A stretch of DNA of 64,000 nt from positions 233,690-297,689 of the forward strand of contig FOBR01000003.1 of NCBI GenBank assembly GCA_900109895.1, written 5' to 3'. The stretch is from a bacterium A37T11. GTDB lineage: Bacteria; Bacteroidota; Bacteroidia; Sphingobacteriales; Sphingobacteriaceae. Made by a program: the position numbers and the translations under genes. Shown piece by piece: positions 45,684 through 53,710 of the stretch. Position 1 is the first letter of the stretch. Every line of letters begins with the position of its first letter. A model generated the notes under the pieces. It was given only the letters and a program-made list of their open reading frames with translations. It ran no database searches and was not told where the DNA came from.

Positions 45684-46453
45684 GGGCTATTATCCTGCAA
45701 CTGACTGGCTTGTTTGGACTGGGCGCAGTGACGTTCATTGTGTTAACTACGCAGCACCTATTTTGCCGGCAAAAGGACCAGCAGATGGATGTTGATTTGC
45801 AGCGGCAGCATGCCGTTGATTTACAGGTGGAAGGGCAGGAGGTGCGCCATTTTATCCATATCCAGGTTGCCGCAGATCTGCACGATGACATCGGCCAGGT
45901 ATGTTGCATGCTGTTAGGGCAAATTAAAAATTATCAGGTGCAATCTGCTTCCATCCGGAATGATACAATGAAAACCATTGTGCAGCTGGCGCATAAGCTT
46001 TACCATTCGCTCCGTCAATTCAGCCACGCGCTTACCTGCGATGTTCCGGCCCGGTTACCGTGCGGCTTGCTGAAAGCCATGCGCCAGCACGCTAAAGCGA
46101 TGAGTGAGCAGGTGGGTTTTCGCATTGAGCTGACCATCGCCCCTGGCTTTGCGCCTGTGCTGAATCCGGACCACGAAGTACTGCTGTTCCGTATTTTTCA
46201 GGAGTCGATCACCAACTGCTATAAGCACGCGCAGGCAACTTGTTTATGGGTACAATTGCAACCCGAAGGGGATAGGCTGTGTCTTCAAATAAGCGACAAT
46301 GGGCGCGGCTTTGACCCCCGGATGCTGGTTAAAGGCATCTCTTCGGGTCTGGACAACATCAGGAAACGGGCTTGCTTACTGGGCGGCAGCGTGGATATCT
46401 GCTCGAAGCCTGGCGAAGGTACAATGATCACCCTTAAAATACCACTATCATGA
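45638..46453 (+). CDS. Sensor histidine kinase, NarL/HisKA_3 type
   Basis: 271 residues from the ATG at 45638. One N-terminal membrane helix (AIILQLTGLFGLGAVTFIVL, about 17-36), no recognisable input domain, a HisKA_3-like region with ADLHDDIGQ whose His82 is the phosphorylation site, and an HATPase domain with SITNCYKHAQ, ISDNGRGFDP and GLDNIRKRA then GEGTMITLKIP. The start overlaps the membrane-protein gene and the end overlaps the response-regulator gene by 4 bp, so the three are one unit. Confidence 0.9.
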   Translation: MELLILLLLPEEQDVGAIILQLTGLFGLGAVTFIVLTTQHLFCRQKDQQMDVDLQRQHAVDLQVEGQEVRHFIHIQVAADLHDDIGQVCCMLLGQIKNYQVQSASIRNDTMKTIVQLAHKLYHSLRQFSHALTCDVPARLPCGLLKAMRQHAKAMSEQVGFRIELTIAPGFAPVLNPDHEVLLFRIFQESITNCYKHAQATCLWVQLQPEGDRLCLQISDNGRGFDPRMLVKGISSGLDNIRKRACLLGGSVDICSKPGEGTMITLKIPLS

Positions 46454-47130
46454 ATCGGAAAGCATTGGATATTGCCATTGTTGATGACCACCGGTCATGG
46501 GCCAGCTTGTTGGCTAAGGATCTTATCCAGACATCTGAAAACCACATCTGCGTTTTGTTTACGGCCACGCACGGCAAAGAAATGCAGGAGCGGATCCTGC
46601 TGCACGGCGCACCGAAGGTAATGTTCATGGACTTGCAGATGGATGGGATGGACGGTTATCACAACACGTTATGGTTGAGGAATCATCATCCGGATGTCCG
46701 GGTTTTGGCCATGTCGGCTTTTGATAACCATGCGGCGGTGCTGGAGATGCTGGCTTGTGGTGCCCGGGGGTTTGTTTCTAAAAATGGGGATGCTGCCAGC
46801 ATTTATGCGGCGCTGGTTGATCTGCGTGAAAACGGCGTGCATCTGAACGAGTTTGTTACGGAGGATGTGTGGCAGCGTGTTCACCTGCGCTCCCAAAATG
46901 GGTATACGGCGCTTACGCCTTGGCTGAATGAGCACAGGATGGCTTTTTTACAGCTTTATTGCCAGGATATCAAATTATCGGTCATTGCTGATAAGTTGTG
47001 CCGCTCGGAGCATACCATCAAGCACATGGGTGACGAGATGCAGGCGCATTTTAGGGTGCATTCCCGCCATGCGGTCATCCACAAGGCGCATGAGATGGGC
47101 TTAGTTAATTTATTAAATGAATTTTATTGA
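46450..47130 (+). CDS. NarL/FixJ-type response regulator
   Basis: 226 residues. The receiver domain has the acidic pair in IAIVDDH (12-13), the phosphoacceptor Asp61 in MFMDLQM, the threonine/serine position in AMSAFD and the lysine in FVSKNG. The C-terminal LuxR-like helix-turn-helix is diverged (IKLSVIADKLCRSEHTIKHM). It pairs with the kinase encoded just upstream (ATGA overlap). The target promoters are unknown; the HTH gene that follows and the lipoprotein before are candidates. Confidence 0.9.
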   Translation: MNRKALDIAIVDDHRSWASLLAKDLIQTSENHICVLFTATHGKEMQERILLHGAPKVMFMDLQMDGMDGYHNTLWLRNHHPDVRVLAMSAFDNHAAVLEMLACGARGFVSKNGDAASIYAALVDLRENGVHLNEFVTEDVWQRVHLRSQNGYTALTPWLNEHRMAFLQLYCQDIKLSVIADKLCRSEHTIKHMGDEMQAHFRVHSRHAVIHKAHEMGLVNLLNEFY

Positions 47131-47147
47131 TTTTAAATTTTTACGTT

Positions 47148-47462
47148 ATGACAATGAAAAACAACGCAATTCCTGAGCTGATCCTGGTCAGGGTTACTGA
47201 AATCCTGGAGATCCTGATTGAAACGAAGGAGCTTCAAACCGGCCGCATTCCGGCCCGCACCTTGGTCCCCCAGCATGTGGACAATTACTGGATTATGGAC
47301 TACCTGGGCATTAAGCGCACCACGTTCTACACGCAGGTTCGCAACAAACTCCTATTTCCTGTCTTTAAAATTGGCAAACGGGAGTATTTTGACCGGGAGG
47401 ATGTATACGCTTTAATGAGACACCGGGACGGTGGTGATCAGTCCCATCCTAAGGCTGCCTGA
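47148..47462 (+). CDS. Helix-turn-helix (excisionase-like) DNA-binding protein
   Basis: 104 residues from ATG 47148. The C-terminal half has NYWIMDYLGIKRTTFYTQV and a KLLFPVFKIGKREYFDREDV wing, the form of HTH_17/MerR-like excisionase domains common in Bacteroidota mobile and regulatory contexts. The N-terminal half is helical. It sits 17 bp after the response regulator and before a hairpin. No integrase is near, so the role is probably regulatory rather than excision. Confidence 0.8.
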   Translation: MTMKNNAIPELILVRVTEILEILIETKELQTGRIPARTLVPQHVDNYWIMDYLGIKRTTFYTQVRNKLLFPVFKIGKREYFDREDVYALMRHRDGGDQSHPKAA

Positions 47463-47480
47463 AACTTCCGGATGGTTTTT

Positions 47481-47513
47481 AAAAGCCCGTTTCCTGTATA
47501 GGTACGGGCTTTT
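47481..47513 (+). terminator. Terminator hairpin after the HTH gene
   Basis: AAAAGCCCGT (47481-47490) pairs perfectly with ACGGGCTTTT (47504-47513). It is preceded by a T-run and followed by TTTTGG, so it could end transcripts from both sides. Confidence 0.75.
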
Positions 47514-47567
47514 GGCGGAATAAACTGACTTACGTACTTTTTAAAGCGGTTAAAAGATTAAAAAGAA

Positions 47568-49958
47568 TTAATTTTTATATTCAAAATCAGCTAAATAGGA
47601 GCAAGATTCTAACGCTTCTTTATAAAATTTTGTTTCGTGGTATTTTAGTTTTAGCTCTTTAAAATATTTATTTTGCAGGCTATACAACCAAAAGGGGTCT
47701 GGCTTATTATCTTGGTTGAGCCACTGATCATAATAAGCGGCTATGGTTGGGTAAGTATAAAGTTTCTGTTCACATTTGGCAAGCATAAATGTACATGTGG
47801 CTTTAAACTCTTTGTTTGAACTTAATTTTCTAGCCATTTCATACCATTTGGATGCTTGGCGTGCTTCATGAAAATCAGCCGCATAATAATAGTTACCTTT
47901 GATATAGTTGTCAGAACTTGTCCAACTGTAACTGATCAATGACCAGGCATTTCCATAGGCCCCGGTTTGGTAAACACCGTTTGCCATTTGAAAGTAATAT
48001 TTCGAGGCATGAGCAGGATCTTTTTTAATGTGCTGCTCCAGGTCAACCATCTTTTTGGCAAAGCTTATTTTATTTTCCGGTACATTTCCCCACTCTTTTG
48101 GATAATCGTTAATGGATGCAATAAATGGCTTTACATACAGTGTATCTTCTTGGGGGTTGCTATACCAATCAACTATATAAGAAGTCGGGTATTTTTTAGA
48201 AAGCTTATTAAATGCCCTTAAGGCAGCTGAATAATCATGTATACGAAGGTATGCTGTTCCTAATAAATCATAATACTTATCGGTTTTGAGGCTATCCAAT
48301 TCTTTCTTAAGGAGGCCTGACCACGGATTATTTATTCCCTTATCCGCCCATTTGCCTAATTTTTCCAAAGCCTTAGGTTGCAATTGTTCTTCCCAGAATT
48401 CTTCAGAAGATAGCGAAAAACCCAATCTGGGAATATCGCCTTTTTTCATCATCAATGCGGCCATAACTGTATCTTTAAGTTTTAAGAAATGGGGGGTTAA
48501 AACCGACTGGTATATATTGGTGGCTACCCGGCTAAATCGCATGTCTTTTTCAGCAACGTCAACTTCCGCTAATCTTTTTTTGTCCAGCCATTCCAGGGTT
48601 GGTAACAGGTATTGACTAGCTATTTGGTCTGCTGTTTGGATGGTTTGTATCTGTAATAATAAATCAACGATATGGTACTGGTCGCATAGCCGTTGGTTGA
48701 GTTTTTCCGGATCAAGGGTTGAAAGAATTTTGCGCGAGCCCTCTTCATCGTGCAACAGCCACTTTAAATAGGCTTCTGCAATAACTCCTAATGCTGGTTG
48801 ACTGTATTTTTTGTCGGCTGAAAGTTGATGAGAAAATCGGGCGACGTTTTCAGCGTGTTTTCTGGCTAGTGTTAGTGCAGAATCAGGTCTGCCATAGTTA
48901 GTCCACCAACCTTGGTCATAATAGGGGGATGCCTCTGTCAGATAGTTTTCCAATTTATTGATTTCACGGGTTAGTAATACACCTGTGAGTATACTTTTTG
49001 GGGCTAATGAATAGACTTCTGCTAAGGTGTTATAGTCAAAGTTTTCGTTGTTAAATCCTTCAATAGCTTTTATGGCGGCCTTTTCTTCATTGTTCTTGGC
49101 CAGTGCAAGTACATCTTTTTCGGGAATATTAATGTAGTGATAGTTCTTATAGGCTTGTACGCGACGCTCTGGATTGGCCGCAAAAACCTGTGAAAAATGG
49201 TACGCTGCTGCTGCATTGTTACCCATGCGACGCTCAGCTCCTGCTTTTAGCGCCAATGCCCAACCTCTGAGGGCAGTTTTGTTGTGCAAGTTATTAAAAA
49301 ACTCGTCGTATACTGCCAGGCATTTGAGGTATGCTCCTGCGTAATGGTACATACGCAGTGCTTGGTAAGCAAGTCTTAAGCGCAGGAAATTATCCTGGTT
49401 TTTATTATTCGCAGCAGTTATAGCGCGGTTTGCCAAGTTGATCATACTAGCTGTATCTCTGGATTCCGGATCCCAATAGTCAGTAGTCGATGATAATGAC
49501 ACGACTGCATATAATTCAGCCTGTTTTGAAAACAGATAATACTGTTTTGCTTGTTCTTTTTCTTGTAAAGACTTTAAATAGGTGTTTCCAAGTAAACTAT
49601 CCGGCAATGCTGGTTTTTTTTGAGTTAAATAATCGTCGATAAAACCATCTGTTGCTGAATCTGTTGCATACATTACGGCATATACATCTGAAGGGGTTAC
49701 TTTTTTTCCCAAGTATTGAGCCCACTCTTCACTGTTAATTTTTGACTCACTTTGTGGTTCCTCTTCATCGTATAAAAAGCTTAATTCTGTGAATGAAAAT
49801 GGCTCATATCCATTTCCGGCAGTATTATTTTGAAAATAGGATACGTAATAATCATAGGGGTCTGGTTCTGGCCCACAGGCCACATTAAGGGCTATTTCGC
49901 AAAAATAAGCGAGGATAAATGTGCTAAAAACAATGGATAATTTTTTTAAGCTGTTCAT
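47568..49958 (-). CDS. Large exported TPR-like protein of unknown function
   Basis: 796 residues from the ATG at 49958; the frame is open further but the upstream part overlaps another gene and has no export signal. The N-terminus is a signal sequence (IVFSTFILAYFCEIALNVAC) with Cys at its end, so it may be a lipoprotein, followed by GPEPDPYDYYVSYF. The rest is a helical-repeat array of TPR-like pairs (for example LRGWALALKAGAERRMGNNA, and GTAYLRIHDYSAALRAFNKL). No enzyme motif is seen. It overlaps the end of the upstream lipoprotein gene by 35 bp, so the two are coupled. Confidence 0.8.
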   Translation of the reverse strand: MNSLKKLSIVFSTFILAYFCEIALNVACGPEPDPYDYYVSYFQNNTAGNGYEPFSFTELSFLYDEEEPQSESKINSEEWAQYLGKKVTPSDVYAVMYATDSATDGFIDDYLTQKKPALPDSLLGNTYLKSLQEKEQAKQYYLFSKQAELYAVVSLSSTTDYWDPESRDTASMINLANRAITAANNKNQDNFLRLRLAYQALRMYHYAGAYLKCLAVYDEFFNNLHNKTALRGWALALKAGAERRMGNNAAAAYHFSQVFAANPERRVQAYKNYHYINIPEKDVLALAKNNEEKAAIKAIEGFNNENFDYNTLAEVYSLAPKSILTGVLLTREINKLENYLTEASPYYDQGWWTNYGRPDSALTLARKHAENVARFSHQLSADKKYSQPALGVIAEAYLKWLLHDEEGSRKILSTLDPEKLNQRLCDQYHIVDLLLQIQTIQTADQIASQYLLPTLEWLDKKRLAEVDVAEKDMRFSRVATNIYQSVLTPHFLKLKDTVMAALMMKKGDIPRLGFSLSSEEFWEEQLQPKALEKLGKWADKGINNPWSGLLKKELDSLKTDKYYDLLGTAYLRIHDYSAALRAFNKLSKKYPTSYIVDWYSNPQEDTLYVKPFIASINDYPKEWGNVPENKISFAKKMVDLEQHIKKDPAHASKYYFQMANGVYQTGAYGNAWSLISYSWTSSDNYIKGNYYYAADFHEARQASKWYEMARKLSSNKEFKATCTFMLAKCEQKLYTYPTIAAYYDQWLNQDNKPDPFWLYSLQNKYFKELKLKYHETKFYKEALESCSYLADFEYKN

Positions 49959-50964
49959 TCGAATAATGTTTGAATAGTTCGGGATCCAGGTGAAAAAATA
50001 ACAATGTAAAATCTTCTTTACGTTTATGGGAAGATAGGAATTTTGCGGCTTCCAGTAAATCATTGACACGCGATTGTTCATATCGGACCTCATCTCCAAC
50101 CCGGATACCAGTATTTGGTAAAAATTTTTTCGCGCGATATATTATTGATCCGGATGCGTTATGAAATAGGCTGGTGTCAGCCAGCAAATCCGTGTTAAGT
50201 TGTTTGCTAATGCCCATGTAATTACCTTTTCGGAAAACGACTGGCCAACTAAAAAGTGGCAGGGCTATATCTACGGGTAATGGATAGTCTAACAGAAAAT
50301 CTTTGAGGTAGGTATTTATTTCTTTTATTGATATAATGGAATTATGTTCGCCATATTGGCGAAGATTACCCATATTATAACACATCAGCATGGCACGGTC
50401 TACCGGTGGAATTCCGCTACCCTTCATATTACGCACTTGGTGTAGTCTCAATGTTGCACTTAAGCGTATCGTAGATGCCATTCGTTTGCGAAGCGCTTTT
50501 AAAAATTTAAAATAGGCTTCCCGGGTAGTTGCCGTCCAATCACAGTCTATTTGAAGTTCGCTAAAATTTGCTGCACCTGATTGTTTAACCTTGCCTTTTA
50601 CAAACCGGTCAATATGATTGGCTAGGGTTTCCAGGTTTACGTCGTCAATTGCCTTAAACACTTGGTTGACGATGAATACTACCGGAACTACACCCGTATG
50701 TGCAGGCAACTGTTCTTTAAAATTTATGCTGGCTACTGGTATGGCTGCTCCTCTTGGACCTTGATTGTCTACGTCCATTATACGTATGAAGAGTCTTTTA
50801 ATATGGAAATCTTTTAATTGTTGATTTTGTATGCTATCAAGTTGAAAACCGGTTTTCCAAAAATAAAAGGATGTTTCCACTACAGTGGGATTTCTGCTAC
50901 AAGATAGGTGTAGTAAGCAAATGGCTATTATTCCTGTCCAGTATTTATATTTATTTACTCCCAC
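49924..50964 (-). CDS. Lipoprotein with TIM-barrel-like domain (DUF3142-like)
   Basis: 346 residues starting at GTG 50964. Lipoprotein signal ICLLHLSC with Cys22. The segments FHIKRLFIRIMDVD, ELQIDCDWTATTREAYFKFL, IRLSATLRLHQV and DRAMLMCYNMGN follow the strand-helix order of a TIM barrel and resemble glycoside-hydrolase-like domains such as DUF3142. Asp and Cys in QIDCDW are candidate active-site positions, but no activity is known. A reading frame through the 21-bp repeat array ends at TAA overlapping this start, which may couple them. Confidence 0.7.
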   Translation of the reverse strand: MGVNKYKYWTGIIAICLLHLSCSRNPTVVETSFYFWKTGFQLDSIQNQQLKDFHIKRLFIRIMDVDNQGPRGAAIPVASINFKEQLPAHTGVVPVVFIVNQVFKAIDDVNLETLANHIDRFVKGKVKQSGAANFSELQIDCDWTATTREAYFKFLKALRKRMASTIRLSATLRLHQVRNMKGSGIPPVDRAMLMCYNMGNLRQYGEHNSIISIKEINTYLKDFLLDYPLPVDIALPLFSWPVVFRKGNYMGISKQLNTDLLADTSLFHNASGSIIYRAKKFLPNTGIRVGDEVRYEQSRVNDLLEAAKFLSSHKRKEDFTLLFFHLDPELFKHYSNEQLKKIIHCF

Positions 50965-50985
50965 TGTTCAAAAATACGCAAGATC

Positions 50986-51405
50986 TCGTTATTACCAAAG
51001 TTTTGTAGGTCCATACCTTGAAACGGGATCACGGTAAGAGGATGGCTTATTTTTATGCAGTGATCCGTTATTTCCATACGGTGATTGACTATTTTGCTAT
51101 GGTTAGACGCTGTCACGGTATGGGAACGTAAAATATGCATAGGGTGAAATCCCCTCACCATATGTTGATAGACCAGCCTAATATCGGGATTACTTATGAC
51201 GTTGCGATGATTATCTATGGCTATCAAGTGACGTTAAATTTCCATACAGTGATGGCTAGTCACGGTATGGTGGTGCGGCATGACTTTACGTGGATGGAAG
51301 ATTATTGCATCGTGATAATGGATTTCCATAGCGAGATGTAAAATTACCACTGGGTGATGATGGATTTTTATAGCGTGGTGTTAAATTATCATACGGGAAT
51401 TCTCC
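50986..51405. repeat. Degenerate tandem array with an exact 21-bp period
   Basis: The gap 50965-51551 holds no clear gene. From 51028 to 51405 it divides into 18 units of exactly 21 bp with no insertion or deletion; two to three weaker units precede it. Aligned on 51028, position 2 is T in 17 of 18 units, position 1 A in 15, position 8 T in 16, position 9 A in 14, position 12 G in 14, position 14 G in 15, position 15 A in 16 and position 16 T in 14. Other positions vary and no two units are the same. Core example: ATTTCCATACGGTGAT (51070). Some units carry the inverse word, as GTCACGGTATGG (51112 and 51259). 21 bp is both two DNA turns and seven codons. Confidence 0.9.
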
Positions 51406-51551
51406 GGGAGGGTACGGAAAAATAGGTCTTTTAGACCGGTCTATTGTTCTTCTTAGTTCGTAAAACAGTGTTGTTGTTCGTTGTTGTTCGTTGATTTTTA
51501 ATGATTTAAAAATCTATTTATCATTGCATTATTATTTAGCAATGAATAGAA

Positions 51552-51983
51552 ATGAAAGAACAACTAACAACAAAATATACGCAGCGGGAGGGAGTCCTGC
51601 TGCGTAAAGTAAGCGATGCAGGGGACTATGTGGATTTCCTGCATGACCGGGTAAGCAGTGGCTGGCGGGAGTGGCCAGATCGATTGGCGTGGTGGCTATG
51701 GCCACTTTTATTGCCTGGCATCTTATGGCTGTTCCTGAACGCAGGGCCGCTGTTGCGCCGCTGGGATGAAACAGCCGCCGTTGCTGACATCGGTCTGCTG
51801 AGCCACGTCATGCTGGCCCTGCTGTCTGGGCTGCTATTCTGGCTGCTAGCCATATGGCTGGTTATCAAATTCTTTCCGATCATCTTTCAATCATTAAACA
51901 CATGGCAACAATGCAGTATCTATCTGGCTGCCTTCTTATCCTTATTTTGGGGATGGGTGGTGGTGTTGGTAGGGATGGTATAA
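51552..51983 (+). CDS. Small membrane protein, holin-like topology
   Basis: 143 residues. A soluble helical N-terminus (1-44) is followed by three hydrophobic helices at about 45-63 (LAWWLWPLLLPGILWLFL), 85-110 (HVMLALLSGLLFWLLAIWL) and 121-142 (SIYLAAFLSLFWGWVVVLV). No family motif was recognised. The size, three-helix form and an overlap with a following peptidoglycan-hydrolase-like gene (82 bp) resemble a holin placed before an endolysin, but the protein could equally be an ordinary membrane partner. The short charged C-terminus typical of many holins is missing. Confidence 0.6.
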   Translation: MKEQLTTKYTQREGVLLRKVSDAGDYVDFLHDRVSSGWREWPDRLAWWLWPLLLPGILWLFLNAGPLLRRWDETAAVADIGLLSHVMLALLSGLLFWLLAIWLVIKFFPIIFQSLNTWQQCSIYLAAFLSLFWGWVVVLVGMV

Positions 51984-52429
51984 GTAGAAGGAGTAAGGTG
52001 GAAGCCGGAAAGGCAGGCATGCGGGTTAAGCTACAGCAAATCTATAGCAAAGAAATCGGGGTGCACGAAGCCACCGGCCACAACGACGGCAAAAGTGTAG
52101 AAGAATACCTGCGATACTGCGGGGTAGGCAAAGGAAACAATTGGTGCAGTGCCTTCATCTGTTGGTGTTTGGGCCAGGCAGGGATAGCTAACCCGAAGAA
52201 CCCTTGGGCCCCAGCCATGTTTCCTGCAAAAAGGTTGGTCACAACTCCCCTGAAAGGTACCATCTTTGGCCTGTATTTCCCCGAATTAAAACGCATCGGG
52301 CATTGCGGGTTCGTGGACACCTGCGACGGCAAATGGATCACGACAGTAGAAGGCAACAGCGGCAATGCGGTGGTGAGGAAACGGAGGTTGGTATCGACGA
52401 TTGATAGGGTGGCGGATTGGGTGGATTAA
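51902..52429 (+). CDS. CHAP/TIGR02594-like peptidoglycan hydrolase (endolysin-like)
   Basis: 175 residues from ATG 51902. The N-terminus has a short, glycine-rich hydrophobic segment (YLSGCLLILILGMGGG, 6-21), which could be a signal-anchor-release type export signal or a plain signal. The catalytic domain shows EIGVHEATGHNDG, NNWCSAFICWCLGQAG with Cys82, RIGHCGFV with His134 and VEGNSG, the Cys-His-Glu/Asn order of CHAP-type amidases and the phage-linked TIGR02594 family. It starts inside the preceding membrane-protein gene. Likely cuts peptidoglycan in the periplasm. Confidence 0.75.
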   Translation: MATMQYLSGCLLILILGMGGGVGRDGISRRSKVEAGKAGMRVKLQQIYSKEIGVHEATGHNDGKSVEEYLRYCGVGKGNNWCSAFICWCLGQAGIANPKNPWAPAMFPAKRLVTTPLKGTIFGLYFPELKRIGHCGFVDTCDGKWITTVEGNSGNAVVRKRRLVSTIDRVADWVD

Positions 52430-52467
52430 TTAATTAACAAAATATTTCATTTAAAACAATTAACAAA

Positions 52468-53100
52468 ATGAACAAACGAATAGCCAGAGGTGGCTTAAAA
52501 CACATTAAAGACACGGATTTGCTGAATATTGGCAATACGGTAGAGGCGGCGATGACCGGCAACACTAATTTTACGACGCCTAGCCCGGCACTAACGGTGC
52601 TTACGGCGGCTAATGATGATTTCAGGGCCAAAATGGAAGTGGCCAGCCGTAAGGGCAGCCCGCTGGATAAGAGCCTGAAGAACGACAGCCGCGAGGTACT
52701 GGAACAGGTATTGAAGGAATTGGCATTTTATGTAAATAAAGTAGCTAACGGACAGCTGTCTGTAGTGCTGAGCTCGGGTTTCCCGGTAACTGGGCAACCG
52801 GTGAAGTCTACCCTGCCGGGCATCCCGGAACGGGTAAAACTGGCCGACTGGCTGCAAAGCGGGCAGATGATGCTCAGTTTTGACCCGCTGCCTGATGCCT
52901 GGATCTATGAATACTGCTACACAGACCAAAAAGATGCCGAAGGAAATATCGGCTGGACAGAACCGTTTACCACCACGCGCAGCCGGAATAACTTACTGGC
53001 ACCGGTAACGCCTGGCGTGACCTATTACGCCCGGGTAAGGGCCAGGAATGGTAATGGGGTTAGTGATTGGTCGTTAACCGTTTCATTGATTGCCAGGTAA
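52468..53100 (+). CDS. Fibronectin type III domain protein
   Basis: 210 residues without a signal peptide. The N-terminal half is helical (DLLNIGNTVEAAMTGNTNF, VLEQVLKELAFYVNKVANG). The C-terminal half is a fibronectin type III-like module (MLSFDPLPDAWIYEYCYT, VTPGVTYYARVRARNGNGV). I know such proteins as Bacteroidota hypotheticals and as phage-related proteins. It lies 38 bp after the endolysin-like gene and 73 bp before the spanin-like gene, so it appears to be part of the same cassette; its role is unknown. Confidence 0.72.
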   Translation: MNKRIARGGLKHIKDTDLLNIGNTVEAAMTGNTNFTTPSPALTVLTAANDDFRAKMEVASRKGSPLDKSLKNDSREVLEQVLKELAFYVNKVANGQLSVVLSSGFPVTGQPVKSTLPGIPERVKLADWLQSGQMMLSFDPLPDAWIYEYCYTDQKDAEGNIGWTEPFTTTRSRNNLLAPVTPGVTYYARVRARNGNGVSDWSLTVSLIAR

Positions 53101-53110
53101 ACGAATTGGG

Positions 53111-53148
53111 ACACCTGGCAGGGAAATAAAAAAAGCCTGTCAGGTGTT
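53111..53148 (+). terminator. Hairpin after the fibronectin III gene
   Basis: ACACCTGGCAGG pairs with CCTGTCAGGTGT with one mismatch; the loop is A-rich and the stem ends in TTTT. A terminator or attenuator before the next lipoprotein gene. Confidence 0.6.
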
Positions 53149-53173
53149 TTCAAATAATTAAAAAATAGAGGAC

Positions 53174-53662
53174 ATGAAAAATCTTTACATGGCAATATCC
53201 ATAATTATGGCCTGCTGTTCCTGCAAAACCCAAAAAGTCACACAGACCAGGCTAAACGAACAGCAACATCTGGAAACCCACCAAACAGAAAGCGCTGACA
53301 GTTTGGTGCAAAACACCCAAACCAAACATTTGTTGATCAGCAACCAGCAGGAACATGCCGAGGCGGAGATCATTCCGGTAGGCCCCTTTACCTACAGCCC
53401 GGACAGCGGCTTTCGCGGATCGGCTGCAAAAGTTACCATTAAGAGGAAACGGAATCAGCAGCAGCTTGAAAAGGACACTACGGCACAGCACACGAAAGCC
53501 GTAAAGAAGCAGAAAATACAGCAACAAGTAACAGACTTACATAAACAACAAGATACCCAATCAAATAGCAAAAGCCAAACCGGCTTTTCCACGTTTCCGT
53601 TAACCCTATTAGTACTCGTTTTAGCAGGCGTCACTTACGCTGCCATCAGAATCCGAAAATAG
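53174..53662 (+). CDS. Lipoprotein with C-terminal membrane helix (unimolecular-spanin-like)
   Basis: 162 residues. The N-terminus is a short lipoprotein signal (AISIIMAC, Cys14) and the last 25 residues hold a single membrane helix (FPLTLLVLVLAGVTYAAI) ending in positively charged residues. Between them is a polar, glutamine-rich helical linker (residues 18-135). A lipoprotein anchored at one end in the outer membrane and at the other in the inner membrane is the layout of phage unimolecular spanins, such as T1 gp11 by published description. No sequence family was recognised. It follows the endolysin-like and fibronectin III genes on the same strand. Confidence 0.65.
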   Translation: MKNLYMAISIIMACCSCKTQKVTQTRLNEQQHLETHQTESADSLVQNTQTKHLLISNQQEHAEAEIIPVGPFTYSPDSGFRGSAAKVTIKRKRNQQQLEKDTTAQHTKAVKKQKIQQQVTDLHKQQDTQSNSKSQTGFSTFPLTLLVLVLAGVTYAAIRIRK

Positions 53663-53710
53663 GCCTATTCGGGCCTACTCCAGTATTTGGGTATGGAATA
53701 CCTTTGTGAT

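Noticed and set aside
49959..50099. N-terminal extension of the TPR-like protein
   Set aside because: It would hide the export signal that begins at the ATG at 49958.
51135..51341. 68-residue plus-strand reading frame in the array
   Set aside because: It follows from the 21-bp period, has no start signal or partner, and its composition is explained by the repeat.
51028..51405. CRISPR array
   Set aside because: The 21-bp units have no constant repeat separated by unique spacers; conserved and variable bases are mixed within each unit, and no cas gene is near.
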